Assembly: GCF_037893015.1 (NCBI RefSeq)
Contig: NC_133664.1
Location: 127,144,478 to 127,208,477, forward strand
Direction of reading: 5' to 3'
DNA from: Macrotis lagotis
Lineage: Eukaryota; Chordata; Mammalia; Peramelemorphia; Peramelidae
Length of the DNA stretch: 64,000 bases
Every line of letters starts with the position of its first letter. Positions within the stretch are counted from its first letter, which is position 1. A program made the position numbers and the translations under genes. The notes beneath the pieces were generated by a model. It had not been told where the DNA came from. It did no database searches and worked only from the letters and a program-made list of their open reading frames with translations. This document shows, piece by piece, positions 1 to 10,436 of this stretch.

Positions 1-679
1 TTCTTGGATGCTATCTCAGTTGAATTTTAGGAGAAAACATCCAAAAGGACATAAAATATAGTTTCTTCTTTATTATTCCCTTTGTTCTTTTTAGAATATA
101 GTGTAGTGAGTTTATAAGCATGTTAAAAGAAAAGACAACAAAAATTAATATTTCAGGAAATGGATGTGTGAACTTTTAAAAACTTAACAAGATCATTAAA
201 ACTTCAGTCTTTCCTTTAATAAAAATATATAACCTGGTCAATTAAGGGGAAACATGAAAGAGTATTTTTACTAATATGATAAAGATCAAAGACCTAGTCA
301 CTGATTAGAAATCTATTGTTAAGTGCATTTTGTAAATTGACTTAAAAAAGTTTTAGATGCCATTCTGAATCATATCCTGCTGAGCTTTGGACAGGAAAAT
401 CACATCAATTTTGCTAAAAGTTCATTGACAATGTTAGAAGCACATCAAATCAATGAGGAAAGAAAGAATCTCTAATTTACTAGGCAGTTATCTTTTGGGG
501 AGGAAGCATCTTTTCCTGCATTTCTTATAGAAAATCATTCCAAAGGCTATTTTCAGTCATTTTATTTAGGCAATCAACACAAATATCAATAAATATGCCT
601 GTTTATATAACACTAGCTAGCATTTATATAGTACTTACTTTATAAAAGATTTATCTATTTGAAAGTAGAATTCCAGAGA
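1..679. other. AT-rich non-coding stretch, nothing recognised
   Basis: No coding potential and no clear interspersed repeat. Around 611-660 a short 'agcatttatatagtacttact' stretch faintly resembles a MIR/L2-type relic, too short to call. Confidence 0.4.
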
Positions 680-1625
680 ACAGCAAGAAAGGTTAAGAAG
701 CTCTTCTTAATGATCAATGCAAAGAAATAGAATAAAAAAGTAGAATGGGACAGACAAAAGTTATCTTAAAGAAAACGAGGTATTAAGAAAATGTTTCGTG
801 TAAAAATGGGCACAATAAAAGACAAAAATGGTAAAGACTTAACAGAAAGAGGAAACATTGTTAACTATAAGGTAGTGAAGATAATGAAATTCCACCTGAA
901 CTATTTAAAATGCTAAAAGATGATACTGTTAAAGTGCTGCGCTCAATATACAAGCAAATTTAGTGAATTCAACAATGGACAATGGATTGGAAAAAATGTT
1001 ATATGCCAAATCAAAAGAAGAACAATCTTTTTTTTTCCAAGGCAAATGGAGTTAAGTGGCTTGCTCAAGGCCACACAACTAGGTAATTATTAAGTGTTTG
1101 AGACGGGATTTGAACCCAGGTACTCCTGACTCCAGGGCCGGTGCTTCATCCACTGCGCCACCTAGCCACCCCAAAAGAAGAAGAAACTTAAAGAATGTTT
1201 AAAATATCAAACAATTTCACTCATATCTCATGCTAACAAAGCTATATTTAAGATTCTGCAAACTAGGTTTCAGCAATATGTGAACAGAGAATTACCAGAA
1301 GAGCAGGATGGTTTTCCAAGTTGAAGGAGAACTAAGAAACCAAATTGCCACTACTTGTTAAGTATAGAAACAGTAAGAGAGTTGCAGGAAAAAAAGTTAC
1401 ACTTCTGCTTTATTAACTATGCCATTGGATCACAACAAAATGTGATAAAACCTCAAAGAGACAGAAGTGGCAGGTAATCTTATATGTTTCCTGAGAAATT
1501 TATTTGCAGGTCAAGAAACAACAGACATGAACAAGGAATAATCAATTGGTTTATGATTAGGAAAGGATATGATAAGGTTGTATATTGCCTCCTCATTTTT
1601 AGGTTATCTTAAGGCTGCATTAAAA
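680..1625 (+). mobile_element. RTE-clade (BovB-like) LINE relic, reverse-transcriptase region
   Basis: Decayed, frameshifted fragment of an RTE non-LTR retrotransposon ORF. Translated pieces in order match the BovB/RTE polyprotein: NDQCKEIE near 708-731, RMGQTK near 740-757, KMGTIKDKNGKDLTE at 803-847, then after an inserted SINE (1023-1171) ISLISHANKAIFKILQ and RFQQYVNRELPEEQDGF (1265-1315), with FCFINYA near 1405, equivalent to the FCFIDYAKAFD motif-A region of the reverse transcriptase. Stops and frame changes show it is dead. Neither the 5' end, the endonuclease domain nor the 3' tail is recognisable here. RTE elements of this type are known in marsupials, ruminants and squamates. Assignment to RTE is firm; the subfamily is not. 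Confidence 0.82.
1023..1171 (-). mobile_element. tRNA-derived marsupial SINE (A-tail type), reversed
   Basis: Reverse complement of the common SINE: T-run, 'ccaaggcaaatgg', 'taagtggcttgctcaaggcc', then 'cactgcgccacctagcc' as the head. It is flanked by an 11-bp direct repeat caaaagaagaa (1012-1022 and 1172-1182), a target-site duplication that shows it inserted into the RTE relic afterwards. Confidence 0.93.
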
Positions 1626-2258
1626 TTTGTTGTGTCAAAAAATAAAATAATTATTTGAGGGCTGCAACCAGATTTAAAAAAATATAGCGCATTAAATATA
1701 ATAGTTAATTTGTAGTCTTACCTTGATTAGGTTTAGCAAGGGCTGCAAAAAATCATGGTACTTCTAACTTCTTAGAAAGTGGGGGAACACACATCATAAA
1801 TACAACAGGCAAAGATAAGAAGTGAGAAAGTAAACACAAAACAGCAAAGTGACAACACAACAGTATAAAGGTAGGTACATATTGACTAGTCTGAATTTGT
1901 ACAGATGAAACACATACTACAGATCGAGTGAAAATTCCATGTTTTATGTTTCATCTGTAATATTGTTCAAAAACACCAAAGAAAATTAACATCAATGAGA
2001 TTATTTATTCGTGATGGAATTTAAAAAATCTAATATGCATTCCATGCAGCTTATTATTTTTTTTGCTCAACACTCTCATCTGTCTGATAAAGTTACATGA
2101 GTATAAGGAGAAATGAGAAAGGGAATATATTTAATTGACCAACTATAACATAGAGTTATTGTATAGATCACGTGAGATACCATATGTAAAAACACTTTGT
2201 AAACCTTGAAACACAATATAAATACAAACAATAATTACTAATAATTAATAACAATCAT
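1626..2258. other. AT-rich non-coding stretch with one stem-loop
   Basis: No repeat family recognised. It contains an 11-bp perfect inverted repeat, acagatgaaac (1901-1911) and gtttcatctgt (1948-1958), with a 36-nt loop. Confidence 0.4.
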
Positions 2259-2492
2259 TGGGGCATCTAAGATACATGTTGGATAGAGAGCTGAACTCAA
2301 GTCAGGAAGACCTGAGTTAAAATCCTACCTCAGACACTTACTAGGTAAATAACCTTGAGCAAGTCATTTATCTCAGCCTGTTTCCTCATCTGTAAAATGA
2401 ACTGGATTAGGAAATGGCAAACCACTCTAGTAGCTCTGCCCAAAAAAACCCTGAATGGGGTCACAAAGAGTTGGACACAGCTGCAAAATAAT
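2259..2492 (+). mobile_element. Marsupial SINE with RTE-like 3' tail
   Basis: tRNA-related head with 'caagtcaggaagacctgagtt', 'cctcagacacttacta', then 'tttcctcatctgtaaaatga', 'ggaaatggcaaaccactct' and the tail 'ggggtcacaaagagttgg' + 'acacagctg'. The tail closely resembles the 3' end shared by BovB and Bov-tA, which implies RTE-driven movement. No clean target-site duplication. Confidence 0.85.
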
Positions 2493-3635
2493 TACAATAT
2501 CATTATAAATTATCATTAATAACTTCATTGATAATAAAAGTTAACTGATATCTGTGGCCATTGATGACACATTTCACTTATTTAAGATTTCTTTCAGAAC
2601 TTTTATAGGTTTACATGCAAGGACATTTTGTGTTTTCAAGAAACCATATGAAAACAACAAATTATTTACAAGGTATGAGGAAAACTAATATAACTCCTGG
2701 ATACTACATATCCAAACATCCATCAACTTTCTCTTTCGTTGAACATTATTGTCTTTTTTTTCTGTTGTTACCAAGTAATTCACAAGCCAAATTGTCACAG
2801 AGTGCCCTCTCATTGTACAAGCAATTCTGTTCTTACAAAAACTGTAGGACCCAAATGTCCATTGCCCTTTCTGGGGCTGGGAGGGGTGTGGTGTAAAGAT
2901 ACAATTAGTCAGACTTCCCCATAATTAACTGGGTGCAATCATAGCCTTTGGGCACGGCAGGTGCAAAAACAACAATATAGGGCCTAATGAAGAGCCTTTG
3001 AAATGTTGGCCCCAGTTATTTAGCTGGCTTTTAAAAATCAATTTCTAAAAACCTGGTTTAAATGAGGAACCTTATGAATAAAAGAACTCTTGGACACTTT
3101 CACACAGCAGATGGGGAGCAAACTACTGGTGTTCATAATTAGAAGAACAGAACTACTTGAAGTGAATATAGCTCCCTATTTACCCAATCCAATGAACAGT
3201 TCAGACTTTCAGAAACACCAGTAAAGTTCTTTAATAATTTAAATAATATTTCTCTGGTTTTGTTGCTTAGAGAAAAATATCTTCAATTTTCAATCAGGAA
3301 ATAACATGGTATCAGTAAAGGGTAGGGCCTGTACAAAGCTAATTTTGTCCCTTTAGCTCATGTATATGAGTAATAAGGAAAGTACCTTGTCATCTTCTAA
3401 GATAATTGAACTCAAAAGAAATGACTAAGAAAAAAAAGATTATCTCTTCAAGTCCATCATAATTACCCTCTCTTTCTTAGCCCAGCTCAAATGCCAGGCC
3501 TGTATGAAAACATTCTAAATCCTCCCAGTCAAGAATATCTCCTTTCCCTTTTCAAATTTAATGAGTTATCTCAATTTTACATCTCTGATGTATCTAATTG
3601 TATTCATTTGTGTTATGATGATCTATGTATGTATC
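2493..3635. other. Single-copy DNA; candidate conserved non-coding block
   Basis: No repeat recognised. About 2890-3260 is less AT-biased than its surroundings and has dense homeobox-like ATTA/TAAT motifs (ataattaac, tcataatta, aataatttaaataat). No ORF supports an exon. Confidence 0.35.
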
Positions 3636-3758
3636 ATCAATTAATCCACAAATATTTATTCAATGTCTTCTAGGTACCATGTTAGTCACTATGCTTGCAG
3701 ATACAAAAATGTAATCACCCCTGCCTTCAGGAAATTTTCATTTTATCTAAGGTACCTG
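3636..3758 (-). mobile_element. L2 LINE 3'-end relic, reversed
   Basis: 'aaatatttattcaatgtcttctaggtacc', 'cactatgcttgcagatacaaaa' and 'ccctgccttcagga' match the reverse complement of the L2 3' end. Confidence 0.75.
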
Positions 3759-3774
3759 TATTTCTGTGGATAGT

Positions 3775-4105
3775 ATGATTATAAATTCTATAAGGCTATA
3801 AGCTTCATGAGAACCTGAATTTATCTCATTCAAAAAATACAGTGTCAAGGTGGCTAGGTGGCGCAGTGGATAAAGCACTGGCCCTGCAGTCAGGAGTACC
3901 TGGGTTCAAATCCAGTCTCAGACACTTAATTACCTAGCTGTGTGGCCTTGGGCAAGCCACTTAACCCCATTTGCCTTTCAAAAAAAATAATAAAATAAAA
4001 AAATACAATGTCTTAAGTTATGTTGAATTGAACTATATCTAATCTAATACTTAGCACAGTGCTTTATCCATAGTATTAGTAGATTTGATGTTTGTTGAAT
4101 TGATT
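3775..4105 (+). mobile_element. L2 LINE 3'-end relic, split by a SINE
   Basis: Left part 'ataagcttcatgagaacctg' and right part 'tacttagcacagtgctttatcc' ... 'gtttgttgaattg' are consecutive pieces of an L2 3' end on the plus strand, separated by the SINE at 3847-3996. Confidence 0.7.
3847..3996 (+). mobile_element. tRNA-derived marsupial SINE (A-tail type)
   Basis: Full-length copy: 'ggtggctaggtggcgcagtg', 'gcagtcaggagtacctgggt', 'ctagctgtgtggccttgggc', then an A-rich tail. Imperfect target-site duplication aaaaaatacagtgtc / aaaaaatacaatgtc (3832-3846 and 3998-4012). Inserted in the L2 relic. Confidence 0.94.
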
Positions 4106-4772
4106 TCAAATTTTTAATGTTTAATTGATATAAAATGGAATAGTAAACAGGAAATATTTAGGAATGTAAAATGCAATAGGAAACAGGAAAACCAAAAGAA
4201 TTTAAACTTGTTTTAGCAAGAAAACATTTGCTTCCTATGTCCACTCAAGAGAAGTGGTAGCTAAGGACAAGGATGATTTAAAATATAAACAAGTGTAAAT
4301 ACTTTTGGAGTAGGTTGATGGGAGATTGATAGGAAAAGAATGTAAAGCACTTGTGGCAAAAAATAATTTTATGGGAAATTTAGTGGGAGACTTAACCATA
4401 ACATTATTCCAAGATCATTCAGAGGTGATGCTTATAGGAAGACAAGTAGATGGAAAATATAACAGACCTGTCAGTCTTTGTGTTATGCTATAGTTTCATC
4501 TTCAGTGGATATTAGCAATTTAGGCTACCTTATGCCAAATGAGAAAGAAATGACATTTCAGAAGGAAGAAGCAGGAAAGCAGCAGTACAAACAAATACAG
4601 ACTAATAAGTGTGAAAGATAACACTCTTGAAGTTGTTGAGAAATGTTGGAGTTTTGTTTCTTTTTGAAATATATGATATTATGCATACTGCATCAAGTTC
4701 TAATTTCCTTAATAAATATTTACTTTATCATAAAAGACTTTCCTAGCAATTTATATAGGAAAACAAAAAAGG
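4106..4772. other. AT-rich non-coding stretch, nothing recognised
   Basis: No known repeat, ORF or structured RNA was recognised. Confidence 0.4.
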
Positions 4773-4934
4773 GAAAATTCCCATTATTTAAAATATGAAA
4801 TGTAACTGGAATATCACCCCACCAATAGTATGAATCCTCATTTATTGGGTGTATAATATATACTTTTAGTCTTAATAATTTGGTGGGGGTGATATTCTAA
4901 ATACATTTTATATTTTGAATAATAGGAATTTTTC
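4773..4934. repeat. 162-bp fold-back (long inverted repeat), MITE- or hairpin-like
   Basis: The left arm 4773-4825 and right arm 4880-4934 are reverse complements over about 53-55 bp with roughly 80-85% match. The inner ends are almost perfect: gaatatcaccccaccaa against ttggtgggggtgatattc (one extra g). The loop is about 54 bp and AT-rich. No target-site duplication or terminal match to a known transposon was recognised. It could be a decayed palindromic DNA transposon (MITE) or an RNA hairpin locus. Confidence 0.8.
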
Positions 4935-6180
4935 ATTCATTACTCTCATAAGTAGAGAGACGGATAGAGAGAAAGATAATGTATGTGTGTGTGATAGTCA
5001 GGAAACAACTTGGGATCATTAAATCACTATATAATTTCCCAAATGCAATCCAATCTGTTCTCTTTTTCCTGGACCCAACTCATTGTCCATGTTCCAAAGA
5101 GGAAGGGACCCCTGTTACTTGATAGAATTAAAAACAACAACTATATGTCCCTTGATAATAACTCCATTGTTGAGGAAACCTTTCCATAAAAATGTAACCA
5201 GTTCTTCCCATTATATCCATGAGATAGAAAACGTTTTCCTGGGAAAATGAGCAATGTCTGCTTATGAAAATAGATAGGAGAGAAATTTCACAAGCAATAT
5301 GGATCAGGTATCTTAAATGGAAAATAATTATCTTGTTAAGGGAATCAGAGTTATATATTTAATACTTGTATGGAGCAGATAGCTTCATGTTGTTTTGTGG
5401 TGACAGATTATATCTCTGATTCCCTGCCAATTGTCTTATTATTGCCCGCTATTTAGTGCAAGGAGGAGGGTAGGGTGGGCAAGGGAATATGCAAATAGAG
5501 TGAAGCAAATTCTTTACCTTTATAGGTTAACTGTAAAGTACATGTTATCTTGATTATGACCCGGCACCATTATTGTTGAATATAAAGACTTCACCTTTTA
5601 TGATTTCTCTCCTTTAAATTTTCTCTAAGGCAAGTTTGGGCTTCCTCCTAGAATGGAGGGTAAAAAATTCAAGAGGAATGTTTTTCTGCTCTCTAGATTT
5701 TCAAAGATAAAATGTTCCTTGGAAAAATGGAAAGGGGCTTTGAGGTAAAAAAGTAAAAAAGATCAAGGAAAGCAGAAAGAATATCCAATTTGTATTAGCT
5801 GATTTAGAATGGATGAAGATAGGGCATAGAAAGGGAAGAAAAAGACCACTGAACATTTGAAGTTAAATAACTCATTGTAGCTTCTTGCCATGAAGGTGAG
5901 TACTGGATTTTTTTAGGACATAGGATCTACTTTCACCCTAAAGAAAAGTGACTTGTCTGCACAGGAGCCATCAAAAAAGAGATCGTTGAATAAGAGTCAT
6001 AAAAAGAGATGGGGAATGGTGTTGATAGAGCCCTGTGGAGAGCTTCCAAAGTGGGTATTATCATTAACAATGAAAAGATCTGCTCTGCTCAAAGCATGCA
6101 TTTGGAATGTAATTGAGAGCTCAAGAATTGTCAAATCTAATGATTATTTCTAACTTCTGGGTGATCCTGGTGAGATGCTG
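4935..6180. other. Single-copy non-coding DNA with octamer-containing block
   Basis: No repeat recognised. 5400-5650 contains an octamer (POU-factor) sequence atgcaaat at 5490-5497 beside a G-rich stretch, in less AT-rich sequence. It looks single-copy and is a candidate conserved non-coding element only by appearance. Confidence 0.3.
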
Positions 6181-6358
6181 GGGTGGCTAGGTGGTGCAGT
6201 GGATAGAGCACTGGCCCTGAAAGTCAGGAGTACCTGAGTTCAAATTTGGTCTCAGACACTTAATAATTACCTAGCTGTGTGGCCTTGGGCAAGCCACTTA
6301 ACCCCATTGCCTTGCAAAAGAAAAAAAAAACTAAAGAAAAAAACTAAAGAGAACAAAT
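6181..6358 (+). mobile_element. tRNA-derived marsupial SINE (A-tail type)
   Basis: 'gggtggctaggtggtgcagt' head, 'agtcaggagtacctgagttc', 'ctagctgtgtggccttgggc', 'cattgccttgcaaaag' and a long A-rich tail. Short direct repeat gatgctg at 6174-6180 and 6359-6365. Confidence 0.92.
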
Positions 6359-6379
6359 GATGCTGTCAGAAGGAACCAA

Positions 6380-7375
6380 AAAAAGGTATTGGTAAAGATT
6401 ATAAAATTCTGGCAAAAAATTGAAAACTTTTCATACATAGATTATTTAAAAATGATCTATCTAGACCTCATTAAAGCTTCAGACAAAAACCCTTGTACTC
6501 TCCTTGAAGGCACGATGGATATGAATTAGATATAAAATCATAGATAATATTTTAATTAAGTTTGCATAGGATATACAACTTTGATACACAAATATCTCAA
6601 CAAGTTAAAATGATATGCTGAAAATAAGAATGATAAAATTTAATAGAAATAAATGTAAATTTCTGCACTTGGGTTCAACTCTGGCCCCCAAATTCACAAG
6701 TCCAAAATGGGGGGGGGTCATACATAGATAGTCATTTGTTGAATAGGATCTTAGAGTTTTAGTGGCATGTGAGTATTCTATGAATCAACCAAATGACAGA
6801 GCAGTCAGAAAGTTAATATGATCTTTTGCTATATTAAAAACTTCATTGTGTCCTGCACTGGGAAGGTGAATTTCCTTCCAATATACTGTGTCAAGCAACA
6901 TCTAACTTTTTCTATCTCTTAGGAAGGACATTTTAGACAGTATCTGGAGGGAAGTAGAAAAGATGATGAAAAGTCTTGATATTATGGTAAAAAAGAAACT
7001 GAATAAACTAAATATTAGAAAAATGGAAAACTTGAAGATAAGTGTGATACTGTAGCATGATAACGGTCTTAAAGTATTTCAAAGGCATACATATGAACCA
7101 AACAATTAAGCTTATTCTATTTACCCCAGAGTTCACTATATGGAACAACATATCAAAAAGCTCCATTTTTGCTAGGTGCAATATAAAATTTCCTAACATT
7201 TGGAATATCCCAAAGTGGAATGGGCTGATTGGGAAGGAAGTGGTTTTTCCTTTCATTTGATGTATTAAACAAAGGATAGATGATAATTTGTTGGGTATGC
7301 TGGCAAGGGACATTCAAACATTTAAAATTGGACTAGGTGGCTTCTGAGATTTCTTTTAATTCTGAGATTTTGTGA
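6380..7375 (+). mobile_element. CR1/L3 LINE relic, RT region to 3' end
   Basis: A decayed but long CR1-clade fragment. Near 6445 'atctatctagacctcattaaagc' corresponds to the LDFSKAFD motif. 'aatgtaaatttctgcacttggg' (6650-6671) encodes KCKFLHLG, as in the CR1 RT C-terminal region. 'aggaaggacattttagacagta' (6921-6942), 'ggtcttaaagtatttcaaaggc' and 'cccaaagtggaatgggctgat' continue the same order. It ends with 'ggactaggtggcttctgaga' and 'ttctgagattttgtgag', the CR1-type terminal motif. Many stops and frame breaks. Confidence 0.75.
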
Positions 7376-7604
7376 GAGGCAGACTCTATCAAATGGTACC
7401 TTGGGGAGGCAGAATCTTGAGTTAGAACAGTAACAGGTTAAACAGGGTCTTGAGAGTGAGAAGAGAGAAAATTGTATCTTAGCTACTTGTTGCGGGGGTC
7501 TGATTTGGAACAAGGAAGAAAAAGTTATTGCCTTAAACAAGATGTTAAAGAAATCAGATGGTGGTTGTTATGACATCACAAGATTCACAAAAGAGATGGA
7601 AGAG

Positions 7605-7732
7605 ATCTTCAATCTCCTCATTTTACAGATGAGGAAACTGAGGTATGTGGAAATTGAATGACTAGTTCAAGATTATAAATTATATGGCAAGCTTGTGTAC
7701 CAAGGTCCCCTGAATCCTAATCTAGTGCACCA
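7605..7732 (-). mobile_element. MIR relic, reversed
   Basis: 'cctcattttacagatgagga' + 'aactgagg' and 'gaatgactagttcaag' are the reverse complement of the MIR core. Confidence 0.75.
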
Positions 7733-7737
7733 TGCTT

Positions 7738-7991
7738 TTGTTGTTGCTGAATCATTTTTCAGTTGCAACTCTCTGTGGTTCTGTTTGGGTTTTCTTGACA
7801 AAGATACTAGTGGTTTTCCATTTCCTTCTCTGGCTTATGTTACAGATGTGGAATCTGGGGCAAGCAGGTTAAAGGAACTTGTTCAGAGTCACAGAAGTAG
7901 TTAGTGTCTGAAATCAGACTTGAGTTTAGGAAGATGATTCTTCTTGATTCCAGGTCCAGTGCTCTAGCCATTGAATCACTTAGCTACCCTG
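7738..7991 (-). mobile_element. Marsupial SINE with RTE-like tail, reversed
   Basis: Reverse copy: 'tgttgttgctgaatcatttt', 'ttttcttgacaaagatacta', 'ccatttccttctctgg', 'gtccagtgctctagccattg' and 'cacttagctaccc' as the head. Directly right of it, 'actgtgccactgaactgtct' (8000-8019) looks like a second SINE head end, so the right border is composite. Confidence 0.82.
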
Positions 7992-8022
7992 TGTATACAC
8001 TGTGCCACTGAACTGTCTGCAG

Positions 8023-8796
8023 ACATCAATTTGTGACCTACATTAACAGAGCCTTTTCTGAGTGCCTGGCTGTCACATTTGCTTAAAGTGCCTCAATGGG
8101 TTGCAACTACTTTTAAACAAAGCTATATTCACCACCATCCCTATTCCCAAAGAGAAAAAAGAGGAAAAGAGAAGAAGAAATCAGAAAAATTAATCAACAC
8201 ATCAAAAATATGACTTTATATGTAATTGTCTACACCTATGGTCTCCTACCTTTTTAAAGGGATGAAAAAGTTATCTTCTTGTATCCTTTCTTTGACTCGC
8301 CCTTTTGGTGTTAATATGAATTGGCCATTTCAGTTTAGGTTTATTAGGATCAAAGCCCTCTATTCTCCATGAAATGGAAAGATGCAACATTTTTTAATAA
8401 TATTTTTTTCCTGATAGAATTTTCCTGTATAGTTATATTAGTCTCACTAAGAAGGAAAGCTCTTCTCTAAGACAATTTTTCTCCAATAAAGAATTTATGT
8501 TCAGCTGTATTTTTTCCCTCAAGTGTTTTAGTAGCCTATCTTTTAAGGTGTACTCTTGAGTCTAGCATTTCTGGTGATTTCCTTTGCTGCTCTCTGGTGC
8601 TTTTGGGAGGAGGTATGATAAAACAGGATTTAACTAACTAGATTCATGATGTAGAAATGCCCTTATTCTTGCTTTCTTTGGAGAAAAGTACTGTTTCATG
8701 GGATATAAAATTGACTATTTTATTTTTTTAATGATTAATAGTTTATAGTAAATCATTCACATTGCTGTCCCTTAAGAATTAATTAAGAAAACTTTG
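8023..8796. other. Single-copy non-coding DNA
   Basis: No repeat family recognised; a purine-rich patch near 8150-8190. No exon-like ORF. Confidence 0.35.
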
Positions 8797-8945
8797 ATGG
8801 CAGCTGGTAGCACAGTGGATAGTGTACCAACCCTGAGGACCTGCGTTCAAATCCAGCCTCAGACACTTAATAATTACCTTGATCTGTGCCCTTGAGCAAG
8901 TCACTTAAACCCATTGCTTTGCAAAAACAAAGAAACAAAAAAGAT
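8797..8945 (+). mobile_element. Diverged tRNA-derived marsupial SINE
   Basis: 'gatggcagctggtagcacag' head, internal deletion, 'gacctgcgttcaaatccagc', 'cagacacttaataattacct', 'cattgctttgcaaaaac' tail. More mutated than the other A-tail copies. Confidence 0.85.
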
Positions 8946-8954
8946 ACTTACTAA

Positions 8955-9065
8955 TACTCACTACCATGTAGCCTGAGTAAGTTGGTTAACTACAAGGGAT
9001 TCAATTTCTTTTTCTGTATAATGAATATTTATCTCTAAGTTCCTTTCTAGTTTCTATGAGATAAA
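8955..9065 (+). mobile_element. MIR/THER1-type SINE relic
   Basis: 'gcctgagtaagttggttaac', 'ttctttttctgtataatgaa' and 'ctaagttcctttctagtttc' follow the order of the MIR/THER1 3' half. Confidence 0.55.
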
Positions 9066-10089
9066 ACTTAGAAGATTCTATAACTACATGACCTTGAATT
9101 CCCTCTGTTGAGATAGTCCTCTAGGACAGCATTTTTTGTTGATTATTATTATGACCTGACCATCTCTCTTCTAAGACTAGAATTGGAGATATTTCACTTC
9201 ACACAGATAGGTGAAATCCTCAAAAGAGGATATATTGCTCTGGACAGCTAGAGGAAAACAAATGCAGTACCATCACCACACTTCATTAAAAAATATATAG
9301 TAACCCAATGATACGAGACCCTAGAGAGATTATTTTAATCCAAATTATCTTACTTTGCCAGCTGTCAGAGATGTCAGGATTATTCTGTAAACATCTCTGA
9401 CATCCTTTTGGCAGACTCCCCATTGGAGAGGTGTCTGAAATTGTGTATTTAGGATGCAAATTGATCCAGTAAGGTGTCAAAGTGGATAATTAATCTTTCC
9501 TGCCTTGTGACTATTGTGAAGTTGTGCAAAAGGTTTTTGTCATGGTGGTGGTGGGGGAGCACTAAGAGAATGGGAAGAAAGCCCAAACACCTGCAATTTG
9601 AATAGGCTTTAAAATATCCCATTTGGGAAACTTTATGGAGATTTATTGTAACCTCTCTATAGTATTATTCAAAGACAAAATAAGGGTTGCAGACATATGC
9701 CTCCATAGGAAGCCTCTTATGATGATATGATGATATGATTTTTTAAATAGGAAATTTGCCTTGGATAGAATCAGTTTTGCTGGAACTACAATTTGCGTAT
9801 CACAAGTTAAAGGAAATAAAGACTTTCTAACTTCCTAGAAAAGGGAAGTTTAGTATTTCAATCTTTAGAAATTGGATGTTCCTTTTAGGAAGGATTTCTT
9901 TATCTTTATTTTATTTACAACAGTAGCAATAATAATCTCCCATAAACTCCATACCTTTCCAATTCCTGTTTTCCAATTTGGAAGCATAATCAAATGAATC
10001 TTATTATCATTGTTCTTGAAAAGGGTTTGTCCTCTATAATTCTGATTACTATCCCTGTAACTTTCCAAACCAATTAAACTTTCCTGGCT
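9066..10089. other. Single-copy non-coding DNA with a compact hairpin
   Basis: No repeat recognised. Holds a 58-nt stem-loop at 9356-9413 (arms gtcagagatgt 9364-9374 and acatctctgac 9391-9401, plus outer tgcca/tggca). Confidence 0.4.
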
Positions 10090-10205
10090 ATTTCTCTTCT
10101 ATATGTTACCTTGCCCCACTTAGAAAGCTTCTTGATGGCAAGTACTGTCTTGCTCTTATCCCAAGTTCTTGGGGCAAAGTACACAGTTAATGCTTTTCCA
10201 TCCAT
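10090..10205 (+). mobile_element. L2 LINE 3'-end relic
   Basis: 'ccccacttagaaagcttctt', 'gatggcaagtactgtcttgc' and 'gttaatgcttttcc' match the L2 3' end. Confidence 0.6.
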
Positions 10206-10300
10206 CTATCCACTCATTCCTTATATATTCTAAAAGGATAGTTTGCATGAATAGTTATTTTGCTTTTATCCTTTGTCTTTTGAAAGATAACAAAAGCAGT

Positions 10301-10323
10301 ATTGACTACAAGTTGTAGTCAAT
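10301..10323. repeat. Perfect 23-bp palindrome
   Basis: Arm attgactacaa (10301-10311), one central g, then ttgtagtcaat (10313-10323). Sits directly left of an alternating AT tract. Confidence 0.9.
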
Positions 10324-10436
10324 CGTATATATAATTGTAATATAATATAATGTAATATGTAATTATGTGTAACATACAATGTATATATAATATTAATATA
10401 TGATATATATTATATATGTAGTACATATAGATTTTA
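10324..10436. repeat. AT-rich low-complexity tract
   Basis: Irregular TA/TAATA-type repeat, nearly pure A+T, able to form multiple small hairpins. Confidence 0.85.

Noticed and set aside
3847..3996. tRNA-like heads of SINEs as real tRNA genes
   Set aside because: The heads lack a complete cloverleaf and are followed by SINE bodies, tails and target-site duplications.
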